DNA from: Pseudisothecium myosuroides
Taxonomy: Eukaryota > Streptophyta > Bryopsida > Hypnales > Lembophyllaceae
Assembly (NCBI GenBank): GCA_951799445.1
Contig: OX637295.1
Coordinates: 8,432,001 to 8,496,000, forward strand
DNA: 64,000 bases
Direction of reading: 5' to 3'
Under the pieces are notes generated by a model, which had not been told where the DNA came from, did not search any database, and saw only the letters and a list, made by a program, of their open reading frames with translations. Every line of letters starts with the position of its first letter. The first letter of the stretch is position 1. Below are positions 1 through 12,650 of the stretch, piece by piece. The position numbers and the translations under genes are program-made.

Positions 1-74
1 GTAGGAATTGATCTGAAATATATAGTGGGTGAGGACATCAATACATCATTACTGAAAAATCCAGTCTTCAAAAA

Positions 75-294
75 GGCCGCAAGTTTTGCACCCCCTCAGT
101 GCAATTATGGAAAAAATAAAATTAAAAAGTTATTTTTTATTTTTACTATTGGTGCCACATCAGCACCACGTCAGATTTTTTTGATTTTAAAAATTTTCTT
201 TCCAAAAGAATATCTAGTTTTTATTTTTATTTTTTATTTATAATTCTTTTCGTAATTACACTGCGGGGGTGCTGAAAATGAAAAGTTAGCGGCC
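75..294. mobile_element. Small TIR element (MITE-like)
   Basis: The two ends are divergent inverted copies. The left end begins GGCCGCAAGTTTTGCACCCC and the right end, read on the other strand, begins GGCCGCTAACTTTTC and then matches the CACCCC, CAGTG and AATTA blocks of the left arm. The element is about 220 bp, AT-rich inside, with no coding potential. No clear target duplication is visible, so exact ends and superfamily are uncertain. Confidence 0.45.
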
Positions 295-2152
295 CCTTTG
301 AGGGCTCAATTTTTTTGTAATGATATTCTATTAATGGCAAGGATGCAAATAATAACCTTTAGCGCTCTGACAGTTTGACGACCAATTTCTAGACAATAAG
401 CTAATTGATAATCTTATTTTTTTCTCATTACTACTTAGAGGAAAGTCATCCTAATTTGTTGATATACTTTATCAAGTTGTTGTCCTACCTAATGGTTGGA
501 TTTGGTGTTAGTAGAGTACATATTTTTCTAAATGTACAAGTATGTCAAGTTATTGACCAAGCCAAAATTGCATTCAATCTAGTTCAAAATCGCATTTGCA
601 AAAATCTAAAGGATATATTGGTCAATTGAAATGAATAAAGAAATGAAAAATTTATGAAAAATTTACGTTTAACCAATTTAGAAATTGCAAAAAAATGTAT
701 GTCTTTGTATATGAACTTCAATACTATTATTCAACAAATAATTAAACATATTAATGTATTAAAATTGAAATACAATTATTAAGAAAGCAATACAAATTCT
801 ATTCACAATTTTATTGAAAATAATGAAAATGATTTTGCAACTTATGAGGGCAAAATTAATATGCAATATAGATATTAGTCTTAAATACAAATTGTAAAGA
901 ACACAATTTTTTGTTTTGGAACAATTTAAAATGATTTTTAAATTGGAACTTTTTTGAAATAGTAAACTATCATATAATCAAGTTTAAAAACATTAAAAGT
1001 GTATAAAGTTAATAATAATTGAAATAAAAAATTCAACAAAATTCAATAGTACACAAACATTTTTCATTGCAGACAATGTTATAAAAAATCAAATACAAAG
1101 TAGAGCAGTTTAAAAAGCTAAACTTCAAATTATTTCAATGATATAAACTAAATTTGATTTTAAGTGTAAACATAATAGTCAAAGTCACTCAATTTTGATA
1201 CATTCAATAACCTTAAATAAAAAAATCAAATCAAATTTACTAATTATTTTTTTAATAAATCAAATAATGCCAAAAAATGAAAGATTCAAAATCACTATCA
1301 ACAATTGAAAAAATATTTTATTCATTTTAATAAGTAAATAAATGATGTACCAATTTATGCATGTTATGTATTTCAAAGATTAATTTTTTTGAAACTTTGT
1401 AGCATATTTACACTTATACTGCAACAAATAAATCTTCATTATAATGTGATTTTTACCTTATTTATAAATGAATCATTGAATGTTTGCAATCAAAGTTTAA
1501 GTGTGATTAAAAATACTAATATCCCATTGTATTTTTTATGTAATAATACATATAGAAATTTGATCATAACATTAGTATACAACTTACTATTTTGAAAATA
1601 AGATTGATTTTGCCATGGCAAGCTTTTGCACAAATTTATAAGTTATATAGTTATGTTTAATATAAAATGCATGGAAATATTATAAATGTTCCAACAAATA
1701 ATTATTGATAAAACACAATAAGTCCTTTCTCATTTATTTGAGAATGGCAGTACAACATGGGTTTGGGCACGGGTTCTTATAAAATGCCGTTTTGTATATA
1801 AATCTCTTTTTATTTTTGGAAATGTACACCTTAGTGCAATTACATTAGCATTAAAAGATTTATTGAATACTCCATACTCTATTGTGTAGAGAATTATATC
1901 ATATTCAAATTCATCCTTTGTGGAATAATTTGTTTGCAATAAATCTGCAAACAAAAATTGAAAATGATATTTTTGAAGATAATATTGTAAACATAGTGAG
2001 GAACTTAATTATCCAGCATTGATTTTTGGTCATCTTCAAAATGTACAAAAATATATATATAATAAATTTTCTTATCAAAAAGAAAAGAAAAGTAGAGAAT
2101 ATTGCATAAAAGTTATGATTTTGCTACAAATATTCAAAATATTTTTTTGCAA
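295..2152. other. AT-rich intergenic sequence without recognisable gene
   Basis: This stretch is very AT-rich, with long A and T runs and only short chance reading frames. No domain, splice-supported exon or RNA gene was recognised. The last 60 bp (about 2092-2157) recur at 19260-19325, so the right part is itself an old dispersed repeat. Confidence 0.6.
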
Positions 2153-2157
2153 AGCAA

Positions 2158-3077
2158 GGTGATTGCACGAAACACCAGCTGATTCTGTTGCGCTTTGATC
2201 AACGCTTATGAATTTTTTTTGGAATACTTTAAAATTTAAAAAAAAAAATTTAAAAAAATTTAAAAAATACGGCTAATGTATACATCTTTAAGATGAAGGT
2301 AATCATCAAAGGAAATGCATAGAAAAATCTTCTAAGTAGGAGATTTAGAAAAGTGCCAAATTTTAGAAACATAGATATTTTGATATTTTAATTAGTTAAA
2401 ATAGGAAAAATGAAAATAAAATAAAAATAAAAATAATCCATTTGTAACAACTCTATGGAGATGGTCATTCACCAAAAGAACCACCAAAATAATAGTTTAT
2501 GTATTTTAAGATGTAAGCAAAAAGAAACTCACTTTGTGAACTTCTATGCTTTATACAAATAATTATCTTAGAATTTTTATAGTGAATAGCTACACTAAAT
2601 AGGGATTTTAAAGGGACCCAGACTAAATAATCAACATTTCACACTATATAAATATCTACCTTTGTTGTACATCAATAGTTAATGAAGTGTCTGGGGGTTG
2701 TACATCATGTTTTAAACATCTACAATTTTCCACAATAAGTCTCTATAATTTTTTGATCCCCTTAATATCCCTATTCAATGTATAGGTCTACTGAAAGACC
2801 ATCCCTTCCAAATTTTAGTTCAAAATTTGTTTTTTGGGTGCTAAATAGTACTAAAAACTTCCAAATTGGCATGTGTGATAAAAAATTGGAGACTATTTTT
2901 GGACAATAAAACATTTTTGAAAATTAAAAAAAACAAGGCAAAGTGTATAATACTATAATAGTCATGAATCTATAAAATCTTAAGTAATTTGAGCCAAAAC
3001 ACAAAAGTCATGCCCAGAAAACAAATCAGCACACGAGGTGTGACGCAAAATTTGATAGGTGTTTCTTGCAATCACTC
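2158..3077. mobile_element. 920-bp non-autonomous TIR element with 5-bp target duplication
   Basis: The left end reads GGTGATTGCACGAAACACC. The right end, reverse complemented, reads GAGTGATTGCAAGAAACACC. Both sides carry AGCAA (2153-2157 and 3078-3082). The flanks match a copy of the same host repeat near 19.26-19.44 kb that lacks the insert, so this is a paralogous empty site. No transposase is encoded. The terminal motif GGTGATTGCA also occurs at 18986, and a close variant at 41462. The superfamily is not assigned; TIR plus short direct repeat indicates a cut-and-paste DNA transposon derivative. Confidence 0.7.
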
Positions 3078-3082
3078 AGCAA

Positions 3083-3200
3083 CATAAAATTTTATGATGA
3101 TACTTTTTTTTAAAGTTTTTCACTAATTTTTTTAGCAACAACTTACAATCAACTAATGTAAATAGTTCCAATACTTGTCATCTAAAATGAAATCATGGCA
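3083..3200. repeat. Dispersed repeat, second copy at 19325-19440
   Basis: The sequence after the TIR element (GCAACATAAAATTTT and onward through a TAGCAACAACTTAC block) is closely matched at 19325-19440. The part before the element (2092-2157) is matched by 19260-19325. The pair provides the empty-site comparison for the element at 2158-3077. Confidence 0.65.
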
Positions 3201-4221
3201 ACTTGAAAGGACTCTATGGGAAGCCTTCATCAATCACGCCCGAGTTGCCTAGTGCAAATCCACAAAACTTTGTGCACTCTACCCCAGCAAACTTGGCGCC
3301 TTCTTTAACCCCTAAAGGACCAAACTGTGTTTTTTGGCTGTATAGAAAATTTGGGCAGGTACATGTGACTACAAATGAGCATGTTTGAGGCTGAAATTTT
3401 AATAGAAGTAGGGGACAAGGAATATCTTTCATGGGAAAAAAAAATTTGACATTTGGAAATGTGAGTGAAAAGTTATGGCCTGATATGTTGTTGTTTTTCG
3501 TAAATGGGCAGTACGGGCAGAGACAATTACACTGAAACGGAAAATTCTGAAATCAGCCCACGAGTGGGAGGGCAGGTCCCAGGGCAAGTCTGAATATTGG
3601 ATTCTGGCTGGGTTTGAGCATGGGACCTTCTGACATGCAACATTCCCTTTCCCTGCTCAGTCTGCCATATTTTTAAACTAGGAAATGGCAAGGCCAGCAA
3701 TTGGTGGTTATGCCAGCAGACACCAGTACATAACCAACTGAATTTTTCAAATGCAGTGCACATGGCACATAATTTTGCATCCAAAAATTAAATTTATTTT
3801 TAAAACACTGAGGGCTAATAAACTAATGAAAAGAAAATAAATCTCTAGAATGCAAAGCGGCTTCTATTTGTAAGGATTAGGGAATTGCAATTATGAGACT
3901 AATTACTAATACATTGACAATGAATATAAAAATCTGAATGCACTACCATGTACTTGCCTTTCAATTTCTAAAAATGCTTTGCCATGCATACTTTCTGTGA
4001 AGAGCCATCAAGACCCTTGAATAGGCATCATGCTTATGAACCACCTACTCTACAAACCGTCACAAAATGGCAATGAATGCTGCTCTGCATTTACTAAGTA
4101 GCCCTTCACATTTAGGCCACTAGTCATGGTTCTCCCTTCTTTCCAACAGTTCCAACCACTTAGAACCCTACACCATTTTCCATAGCACACATAAGCAAGA
4201 AGACAGTGAACAGTAGCAGCC

Positions 4222-4800
4222 ATGGATCCTTCCAAAGTGATTGCTGTAGAGAGTGTAGTTACCATCTCAGTGCCTACTTCCAATCCCACCTCCGTTGCAT
4301 CAGAGGTGAATGACAACCGCCCCAGTGAAAGCAGAGTTTTTGTAGAGCTCAGCAAGGATTGTAGTGAGGAAAGTGTTGTTCCTCTGTTGAATTATGCTTC
4401 CGCTTCCAATTCTGTAGTGAGAGAAAACGGTGAAGTTGCATTAGGAGTTTCTGCTCAAGAGAAATTGCTGTAGTTAGTTCTTGATAAAGAGGGTGCTAGC
4501 TATGTACAGGCAAGGAAAGTTGTAGCTCTCCTTGATGTTTGTCACTTGCAATCTCTTCTTGTTCAGAAAGGAACTCGAAAGTGGTCAAAAGATCCTACTG
4601 CTGCCTAATTCCGTCATCATTTTTATTGCCAAGCAGCACATGTCCTAGGATGGTGCCAGAGAAGAGAGTTTCATAGTGAAATTCATACGTTCATAAAAGA
4701 AGAGGTGTGGCCTGATACAACTTACACATCAGCGGAAGGGGGGAAGAAACACCATGCCGAGGCTTCCCTGGTTCATGAAGGGAAAATGGGTATGTCCTAA
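4222..4800 (+). pseudogene. Degenerate accessory reading frame inside the piggyBac element
   Basis: One frame opens with an ATG at 4222 and runs to a TAA at about 4800. It is interrupted only by TAG at 4471-4473 and TAA near 4606, which would give about 190 codons. Between the stops it keeps a protein-like composition (for example DKEGASYVQARKVV and VCHLQSLLVQKG). No family is recognised. It lies upstream of and in the same direction as the transposase, so it may be an accessory ORF of the element or captured host sequence. It could also be chance. Confidence 0.35.
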
Positions 4801-5879
4801 CTCTTCATGTGCTACTTGAATTCATTTGTCTACCCTCTATGACCGTTATTTCTTTGCTTTCCCCTGTATATGTTAGGTCCCAAACCATTCCTGCATGAAG
4901 AGAACGTAACACCATTAGTATGATAAACAAATAAGGAGAATTGGGTTCACAGAGACCCTGACATTGTCACTTTAGCACACTTTTAGAGAACATCGCAAAG
5001 TAAGAGCTTGACTGCTAGGAGCCCAACAGTTTCTCTGCGTTCCTTAGTTCATTAGATTTCTTACATTACCTCGTCAGGACATGGTGATGGGAGACATGAC
5101 TGCGTCGGATTTGGAATGTTGCTGTGTCGTAGGAGTCTTGAGAATCGTTACTTCTGCTCTAGTGATATCTCTCGTTATTCAGCAGTTTCTATTACATAAT
5201 TTCTATAGCAGTCAGGCTAAGGTTACAGGCAATGGTATCGTCATTCTAGTGACAAGAGCCTGCAACATCAGTGATTACAATTGACGGCAATCAGACATTC
5301 TGTGGAGCTGATGCTTCACTTGTCGTGAATAGATTTTACAGTATTTGGAAATCCTAACAGATAGGAGCATGGAACACTACGTCAGAGCTTGCCATGAACG
5401 ATGAGTTCTTAACTTTTTAACTGAACTGCACATGGAACTTGGTACCACTCATACACAAAGGAACTAAGTACTTACTTGTGTGAGTACTAAAAAGTTGGCC
5501 CTTAGTTGCATATCGATACAACATTTCGATACTGTGAAAACCTAATAGTTCCAGAGAGTATGCGGTCTATCTGTCTTGCCATCTGCAGAGAAAAAATAAC
5601 GTGACATGATTAGGGTTTGCTGTCACGCCTAGCAATGAAACCTGATCTTAATTGCCTTCCATGTTTTCTTCGCTATTTTTCAACCTAACCTAAACATGAA
5701 CCTCTAAGATGAGGCAGTTTGGTTGCATCAGAAATGCCAATAACTAAGACACAGTATCGTAGTAGCAGCAGTGCATTCAGATTTTGCTTTGCTTTTGTAT
5801 TGTGAACTCTCTGTACTGCAGATGTCAAAGCATGCAACAACCGCAAAAATGAAGAAGAAAGGATCAACACTAACCTGTG

Positions 5880-8559
5880 CATATCTTCACGCAGCTCGCA
5901 AAGGATGATGTCCCTCCAAGGAGGAGTCAACGGCTACAGGATATACGGGCAGCAGCTGAAGCTCATGAGGCGCCCACTTCTGTCCTAAGCTGTCCAAGCA
6001 GCAGTAGCATCGATGAAGAGGAAGAAGAAATAGAGAGCCGCTCCATCGATCCACTATTTTCCAGTGAACAAAACCCGAGCATGGTGGCTCGTGACTCACA
6101 AGCTTTGAACCCTAGCAGTATTGACAACATCTGGGGAACTCCACTCCTTCATGAAAGCGAGTTTCCTGCAACACTAGAAGCAACAAATCATGACATGACA
6201 GAGCGGGAACAACCTGGCATGGAAGAAAATGAAGACTTGATTATCGGTGACGCTGAAGACGATTACTTTCTAAGTCAAGAAGACGATTTTGGTGGGCGAG
6301 AAAGCAGTTGCGACAAACGTTTCCAAGACACTGATACGGACAACAGCGAAGACGAAAGAGATAGAGATCAAAACTTATCTTGGCCGGCGGAGCTCCTGCA
6401 CAGCTCGCAATGCTTGGAGCGCAATGCCGACGACAACGGTGGAAGAGTACGGCCCAGTCGGCGACGACCTGCGAGGCGCAAGGAAGATGAAGGCGATTAG
6501 CGGGGAGCGCTGGAGACAATGACCGTAGGCGCTGGTGAAGTGCAGCACAGCAGCGGTCTCGGGAGCGTCGGCGCCAACGCTGCGCAGGATTTTGAATTAA
6601 CGGACCCCGCAGACATGGAGGCGGGGCCCAATGCTGACATCGGCTGGTCTTCTGGCAGACTGGCTAAGAACCTGCTTTGGCCAATAGACACCAGCGGTCC
6701 TTCCATGTTACCAAGCACCAATCAGGTACAGTCTGCTGAACGTCACATTCTGGGTAGTGCAGCAGTAGAAGGGGACCATGAAGAGTACGTATTTTCTTTT
6801 GGGAGTCCAGAGTTTTTTGAAAATGGTTCTCATCCTTCAGAAGCAGCTATGGCTACTGGACTAAATGAGTTCCAAGATTTAGAAACTGAAGATGGCCATG
6901 ACAACGTCGAAATACCCGAGGACGTTGATAATGTGGATCCCAATAGCATAAGGCATTTGTTTAGGGAATGTACATGGTCACGAAGTAATTGTACATATAT
7001 TCCTAAACCTAGGGAGTTTGTTGATACATCGGGTGCAAATACAAGTTTCCGACAAATGCCAACTTTTATGCAACTCTTCTCATTAATTTGGCCATATACT
7101 ATTCTTCGGAAAATTGTTGTTGAAACCAATCGCTATGCCACAACACCTGATGACAAGGGCAAACTTCCTGGAGGAACGGGGTGGGTGTATCTCAATGTAG
7201 CGGGACTGAAGGCATATATGGCAGTTTGTATGTTGATGGTTTTGAAGAGGCAACCCAATTTGAAGACTTATTGGGCAAAACAAGGTTCATTTTTTCATTG
7301 CCCTCAGATTTCACAAGTCTTCACCCGTGCTCGATTTCAAAGTATCACCAAATGTCTGCATATAACAAATCCGGCAACTTACGTGACAGAGAGAGAATTA
7401 GCCGGGTATGATAAAATGGGCCAGGTCCGCTGGCTAGTGACGGACATTAGGGATAATTTCAAGAAACATTGGAAACTGGGGAAATTTCTCACGGTCGATG
7501 AAATGATGATTTGATACAAAGGGTCCTATTGCCCAGCTCGGCAATATATGCCAAAAAAGCCTCAAAAGTGGGGCATAAAAGTTTGGTGCCTTGTTGACTC
7601 AAAATCGAAATACGTTTACAATTTCGACATTTATTGTGGCGCTCATGCTGTGGCAGCACCAACTGAAGTTCCAGTAGTACAGCATGGGCAACCCCGTCTA
7701 GCCCACAATGTGGTCGTGGATTTGGTTGAAGGTCTTGAGGGAAAGGCGCATGTGGTAGTAATGGACAATTTTTTCTCAAGTATTGGTTTATTCACGGAGC
7801 TAGCCGGAAAGGACATTTACGCTACGGACTATACATTCAAACCGTATTGGTTTACCGTTGGAGTTGAAGACACTGAACAATTGGAAAAACTCTTTGCAAG
7901 GAACTCTAGAGTGGAAGATGCATGAAACAAGGTCTCTGTGTTGTGTGCTGTGGAAAGACAAATGCCCTGTGCTACTGATATCCACTCATGCCATACCAAT
8001 AGTATTTCCATGTGTTCCAATTCCTACAGTGCCCCGTAGAAATGGAGCCACTAGAGAAAAAATTCCCACTTCACCAGTTCATTTAGAATACACGACACAC
8101 ATGAGGGGTGTCGATGTGGCAGACCAGCTGAGGGCATCTTACACTTGCCAGAGCAGATCACATAAATGGTGGCATCGGGTTTTTTCATTTCTTCTAGACA
8201 CTACTGAGGTGAATATGTACATTTTGTACAAAAACCTGCTTCCGGTATATCATCAGAAGAAAAAACCAATGACACACCTACAGTTCAAGACAAATTTTTG
8301 TGATGCGCTCCTTCAGAATTGGAGAGGTCGTGATGTAGATGTGCTGCCACAGGAAGAAGAGCGAAGGCATTTGCCGACGTGGACTCGCAGATGCCGTGCT
8401 TGTCTATTATGTGGAGATGCGACATGTTCTTTTTATTGCCGAGCTCATAATAGGACATATTTGTGTTTGAATCGTGGATGCTTCGAGCGTTTTCACTATG
8501 GCCCCCCCACTCATCATGTGGTGCGTAGGGGTCCTCGTGGTCGAAGACAAACTCTTTGA
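5880..8559 (+). pseudogene. piggyBac transposase (DDE_Tnp_1_7), broken
   Basis: This encodes the cut-and-paste transposase of the surrounding element. The acidic Ser/Glu/Asp-rich N-terminal part is at 5880-6500. The DDE catalytic core starts near 6950 (SIRHLFRECTW) with the three expected acidic positions visible in DEMMI (about 7498), VVMDNFFSS (about 7759) and GVDVADQLR (about 8107). A Cys-rich C-terminal finger (RRCRACLLCGDATC) follows at about 8385-8500. Lesions: in-frame TAG at 6498-6500, in-frame TGA at 7512-7514 just after DEMMI, and a +1/-1 frame change near 7900 before the LEWKMHETRS block. All other parts align collinearly, so it is recently dead. A splice acceptor-like CAG at about 5895 suggests a spliced 5' end. 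Confidence 0.85.
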
Positions 8560-9124
8560 TAGTAAGTGCCTAACAGACACTAATTAGATTTTTGAGTTTT
8601 GTGGACATAATTTTTTTTTCTAGTAGATGGGAGTAGGAGCAAGGTCTCCACCGTTCACTTTTGATAAAGATTTTTTTTTGTAAATGATATGGAATTTACA
8701 AAAACTTCTTGTGTTCGGCTATTTTGTGAAAGTGGTGACCACATTTCAATTTTTTGCTATAGGTTGTGCTATCCGGAATGTTTCAAAAATTTGGGGGCAA
8801 GTACCCAACTTGCCATGAACAGCAAATTCGAAGAAGCATTACCATTTTGGCATTCTTTAAATGCACTTTAGAGCTTCTGAACTGCAGCTGCCCGATTTTC
8901 TGCAGACCTAAAAAATTGACTTTTCTCACTTTAGATGCTAATAACTTCCAATCCACGCGGTCAAAACTTCTGAAATTTTTACCACTTACTCTCAAGCAAG
9001 CTTAGTTAAAGATCCTACGGTTACATGTGCCCAAATAGCTTTCATCTGAAATTTTTGATACTAGTACTACAAAAGGCAATTTTGGAGCAGTTTTGGTGAA
9101 TGTGTAGTGAAGGAACTGAAGGGG
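8560..9124 (+). repeat. 3' non-coding tail of the piggyBac element (family repeat)
   Basis: The tail from about 8620 to the terminal TTAA is closely similar to 14330-14851, with shared blocks such as GGTCTCCACCGTTCACTTTT, GCAGCTGCCCG and CAATCCACGCGGT. Its last about 170 bp also match 13560-13785 and 12530-12650, and, inverted, 17006-17220. It serves as the tag that links the non-autonomous copies to the transposase-bearing element. Confidence 0.8.
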
Positions 9125-9140
9125 TTAAAAACTAAAAATA

Positions 9141-9700
9141 TCAATCATGAGCCTTGCTCCAATTCATACCCTTCTAGCTCTTGGTGGTGCTTTGGAAGCA
9201 AGTCTTCACAATGCACACACTTCATAGCCTTGAAGGATAGGAAAAATCAAAATTAACAAAAATATTAAAAAATTCAGAACTTCAATCATGAGCCTTACTC
9301 CAATTTAGACCCTTCAAGCTCTTGGTGGTGCTTTGGAAGCAAGTCTTCACAATGCACACACTTCATAGCCTTGGAGTGTAGGAAAAATCCAAATTTAAAA
9401 AAAAATAAAAAAATATAGAACTTCAAACATAAGCCTTGCTCTAATGAATACCCTTCAAGCTTTCAGTGGTGCTTTGGAAGCAAGTCTTCACAATGCACAC
9501 TTCATAGCCTTGAAGGGTAGGGAAAATCTAAATTTTTAAATTATTAAAAAAGATTTAAAAATCAATCAAAAGCCTTGCTCCAATTCATATCCTTCAAGCT
9601 CTTGGTGGTGCTTTGGAAGCAAGTCTTCACAATGCACACATGTATAGTCTTGAAGGGTGGATAAAATTCACATAGAAGACAAAAAAAACATAGAAATCCA
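9141..9700. repeat. Tandem array, four units of about 140 bp
   Basis: The block TCAATCATGAGCC...CTTGGTGGTGCTTTGGAAG...CACAATGCACAC recurs starting at 9141, 9282, 9423 and 9562, giving periods of 141, 141 and 139 bp. The units are highly similar in the GCTTTGGAAGCAAGTCTTC core, while the A-rich linkers vary in length. No coding frame persists across units. The array starts 13 bp beyond the right TTAA of the piggyBac element. Confidence 0.9.
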
Positions 9701-9759
9701 AAAAAAAAATGAAAAGCACAGAAAAAAAAATTGAAACAAAATTTTCATATTCCAAGGAA

Positions 9760-10620
9760 ATATTTAGATATAGTTAGTATAAACATGCATATATAAAAAT
9801 ATATTGAAAATATTAAAAAAATAAATGTATAAAATCAATTAAAAAAATAAATGCATGTGTGTAGATAATATACATAAAAATAAAAATATGTATTATTAAT
9901 ATATATATTTAATTAGAAAAACTAAACATATATAATTATGTATATATATAGAGAGAAAAAGTATAGATAAATATATAGAAATAAAAATATATGTTATATA
10001 TAATATTAAAAAATTAAAAAATTAAAAAAATTAAAAAAAAAAACTAAGTACAGTTCCTTTCAAAATATTGTATACATACAGAATTTGCCATAGCTCATTG
10101 ATGAATTAGAAAAATGAATCAAAATTTAGATATGTTGTGGTACATACAAATAAATTAAAAATATTTATACATATGTATATATAGAGAGATAAAGAATACA
10201 AATAAATCTATACAAATAGAAATATATCTATTTATATACAATTTAGATAGATTACAAAATTGATAAAATGAAAAAAAAAACTAAGTACAGTTCCTTTCAA
10301 AATATAGTATACTTACAGAACTTCCCATAGCTCATTGAGGAATTAGAAAAAAACTAATCAAAATTTAGATTTGCTATGATACATACATATAAATTAAAAA
10401 TATTTATACATATGTGCACACAGAGAGAGATAAAAATTATAGATATATATGTAGAAATAAAAATATTTATTTATTTATAAATATAGATAAATTACAAAAT
10501 TGATAAAATGTAAAAAAATCCTAAATGCAGTGCCTCCCAAAATATTTGTATACTTACAAATATTGCCATAGGTTATTCAAGAATTATAAATTATTTATAA
10601 AAAATTTGGATATGTTATGG
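9760..10620. repeat. AT-rich tandem repeat, about 3 units of 237-240 bp
   Basis: A unit beginning ACTAAGTACAGTTCCTTTC recurs at 10043, 10280 and, diverged, 10520. Each is followed by CATAGCTCATTGA-like and TACATACA-like blocks and a run of TATATA/GAGAGATAAA. An eroded partial unit lies at about 9760-10040. No coding content. Confidence 0.8.
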
Positions 10621-11790
10621 TACAATGAACACACTTACTTGGAATGAATTTAAAAAAAAATTAAAGCAATAATTGCTTTTTAATTATGTAGTCAAAGTAA
10701 TTATTGGAAAAAAACTTAGAATTCAAGTAAATTTTTTTCAATATTCTTCAGTGATCGGAATGAGGATTATTTTGTAACTTCTTTGTAAAAATTGCACAAA
10801 ATGAGTTTACTTTCATTCACTGAAATATTGGTAACAAGAATAGGACTCTAAATTTTTACAAATTGTATACCTCACTACAAAAATCTCCCCCAAAAGTGGA
10901 AAATTTGAAAAGTGTATGAAATTATTGTTCATGTGTTATTTTTAATTGTTTTTTAAAAGTTTTCTATAGTGACTTATAAGACATATCAAAATTTAAAGTC
11001 ATATTACAATCAACAACATTTAATTCATCAAAATTTTAAGTTTTGAGAAATCCTTACTTGGAAATTGAAAATAGAATTCTCATTCCACATACTCAAAGAT
11101 CATGAAAAAAATTTGCTCCTACAAAAAGTTTCTTTTTCTAATAAGTTTGATTAAATCATTAGAAAGCCAAAAAAAATTGAGAAATTTTTAAATATCATTT
11201 TCAAAAAGCGTACTACATATGCTTCAACATGACTAGAGTTTGTTGGGAAATTCTAATTGTCAATTAGTTATAGCAATTCTTGAAGTACATGAATACTTGT
11301 GAAAGTCATGTATGAGTAGAAAGATTTTTTTTGCCAAGGCAATAGCTTGCTTTCGTTGTGGAAGGTACTTCTACATAAAGAAACATGTTTTTGGAGTCTC
11401 GATTTCTTTGATTCTTGAAGCTCAAAAGAAACTTATACCACTCGATTCTTTTTACTTTTGTCCACCAACTTCTCTTCGTAATTACTCCCCCAACTTTGTA
11501 GCTCAGCCTTCCAACTCTCTAATTCAACTCTCACATTTGATTTTCCAAGTAGAACTAAGTCACTGAATACGCCAAAATTTTATAAATGTGAAAGGTTGCC
11601 TTTATATGTGAAAGGTTGATTTCATTATGTACAAAGTTCCTTCTATAATGTGAACAAACACTTCTATCATATAATTTATAATATAAAAGGTTGATTTCAT
11701 ATTGTACCTATATGTTAGGGTTGGCAAAACAATAATATTTTTTTAAAAACCTACAATAAAATGAAAAAGAAAAATTCTCAAATTCAACAA
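10621..11790. other. AT-rich intergenic sequence without recognisable gene
   Basis: Only short chance reading frames are seen. The phrase GTGAAAGGTTG(A/C) with TTCATTATGTAC is repeated loosely around 11588-11710. Nothing else is recognised. Confidence 0.6.
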
Positions 11791-11799
11791 GAATGAATA

Positions 11800-12650
11800 C
11801 TTGAAGTCCTCTTCTCCCCTTCAAGGGAAAAATGGATTTTGGGCAAGTTTGGATGACCTCCACATCTTGAGAAACTTTCAGAAAGTTTCTCATGAGATAT
11901 TAAAACTGATTAGCTTTATGGGAGTATAATTTTTATTTCAATTGGTGCCCGCAAGCAAACCTTACATAACAAAAAATCTAAAACCGAACTTGGCAAGTAG
12001 CCCCAAAAAATCACAAAAAGTTTAAAATTTGATTTTTTAATTTTTTTGCAAAAATATTATTTTTTATATTCTACATGTGAAGCTTTGATGTATTTTATGT
12101 GGACTAGTGATGAGGAAAGTGAGGACAATCTTTTCTTTTTGGCAATGTACGCACGATTTTGGAAAAATACTATATAGGATTCAATTGTAAACGCAATTTT
12201 TATAATTTAAAAAAAATTGTTTAACAATTTTTAAGTTTGGTTGCTAAGAAAGTCTCATTATTGGGATTACTGTGTTTCAAATCCATCTTAGAGCTAAAAA
12301 CAATTAATTTTATTTTTGTCTGATCTTGGACCTACTTCTATTGAACAATTATTTGAACTATGAAAATTTAATTTTGTTTTAAAGTTTTTTACATAGATTT
12401 TGAACTTAATTTGTCTTCAAAAAAAATTAAAGTACGTAGTGTAAAAATATTGTACAAATCACGGTCAAAGTAATTTCAAATGATAGGCCAACATTGAATT
12501 TTTATTTCTAACTTCGAATGCTAATATATTCCACTTTCTATGGTCAAATGCTATAAAATTTTACTACATGCTTTGAGATAAGTGAAAGCGAGAGTGAAAA
12601 AAGAGATCATATGATTAGATTTTAATAAAATGGCCTATGGACTTTAGGGG
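11800..12650 (+). mobile_element. piggyBac-type non-autonomous element (decayed)
   Basis: The left end (GGGAAAAATGGATTTTGGGC, then a CAATTGGTGCCCGCAAGCA block at about 11940) matches the left end of the element at 43232. The right end ACTTTAGGGG followed by TTAA (12651-12654) and the about 120 bp before it match the right tail of the transposase-bearing copy at 9124. There is no coding capacity. The exact left end is blurred. Confidence 0.55.

Larger units (their letters stand above)
3309..9124 (+). mobile_element. piggyBac-superfamily element, defective, bounded by TTAA
   Basis: A TTAA (3305-3308) followed by CCCCTAAAGGACC and a second TTAA (9125-9128) preceded by CTGAAGGGG enclose about 5.8 kb that contains a piggyBac transposase relic in the same orientation. 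TTAA target sites and short C-rich TIRs are hallmarks of piggyBac. The two termini match only partly (five perfect bases, then about half). The right end is well supported, because its last about 500 bp recur as the 3' tail of other elements in the window. The left boundary is an inference from the TTAA-CCCC motif. Confidence 0.6.

Noticed and set aside
1730..1954. Minus-strand 74-codon frame in AT-rich DNA
   Set aside because: No family resemblance, no splice or start support, and composition follows the surrounding AT-rich sequence.
4050..4355. Minus-strand 101-codon frame
   Set aside because: It lies opposite the coherent plus-strand frame at 4222 and looks like its shadow.
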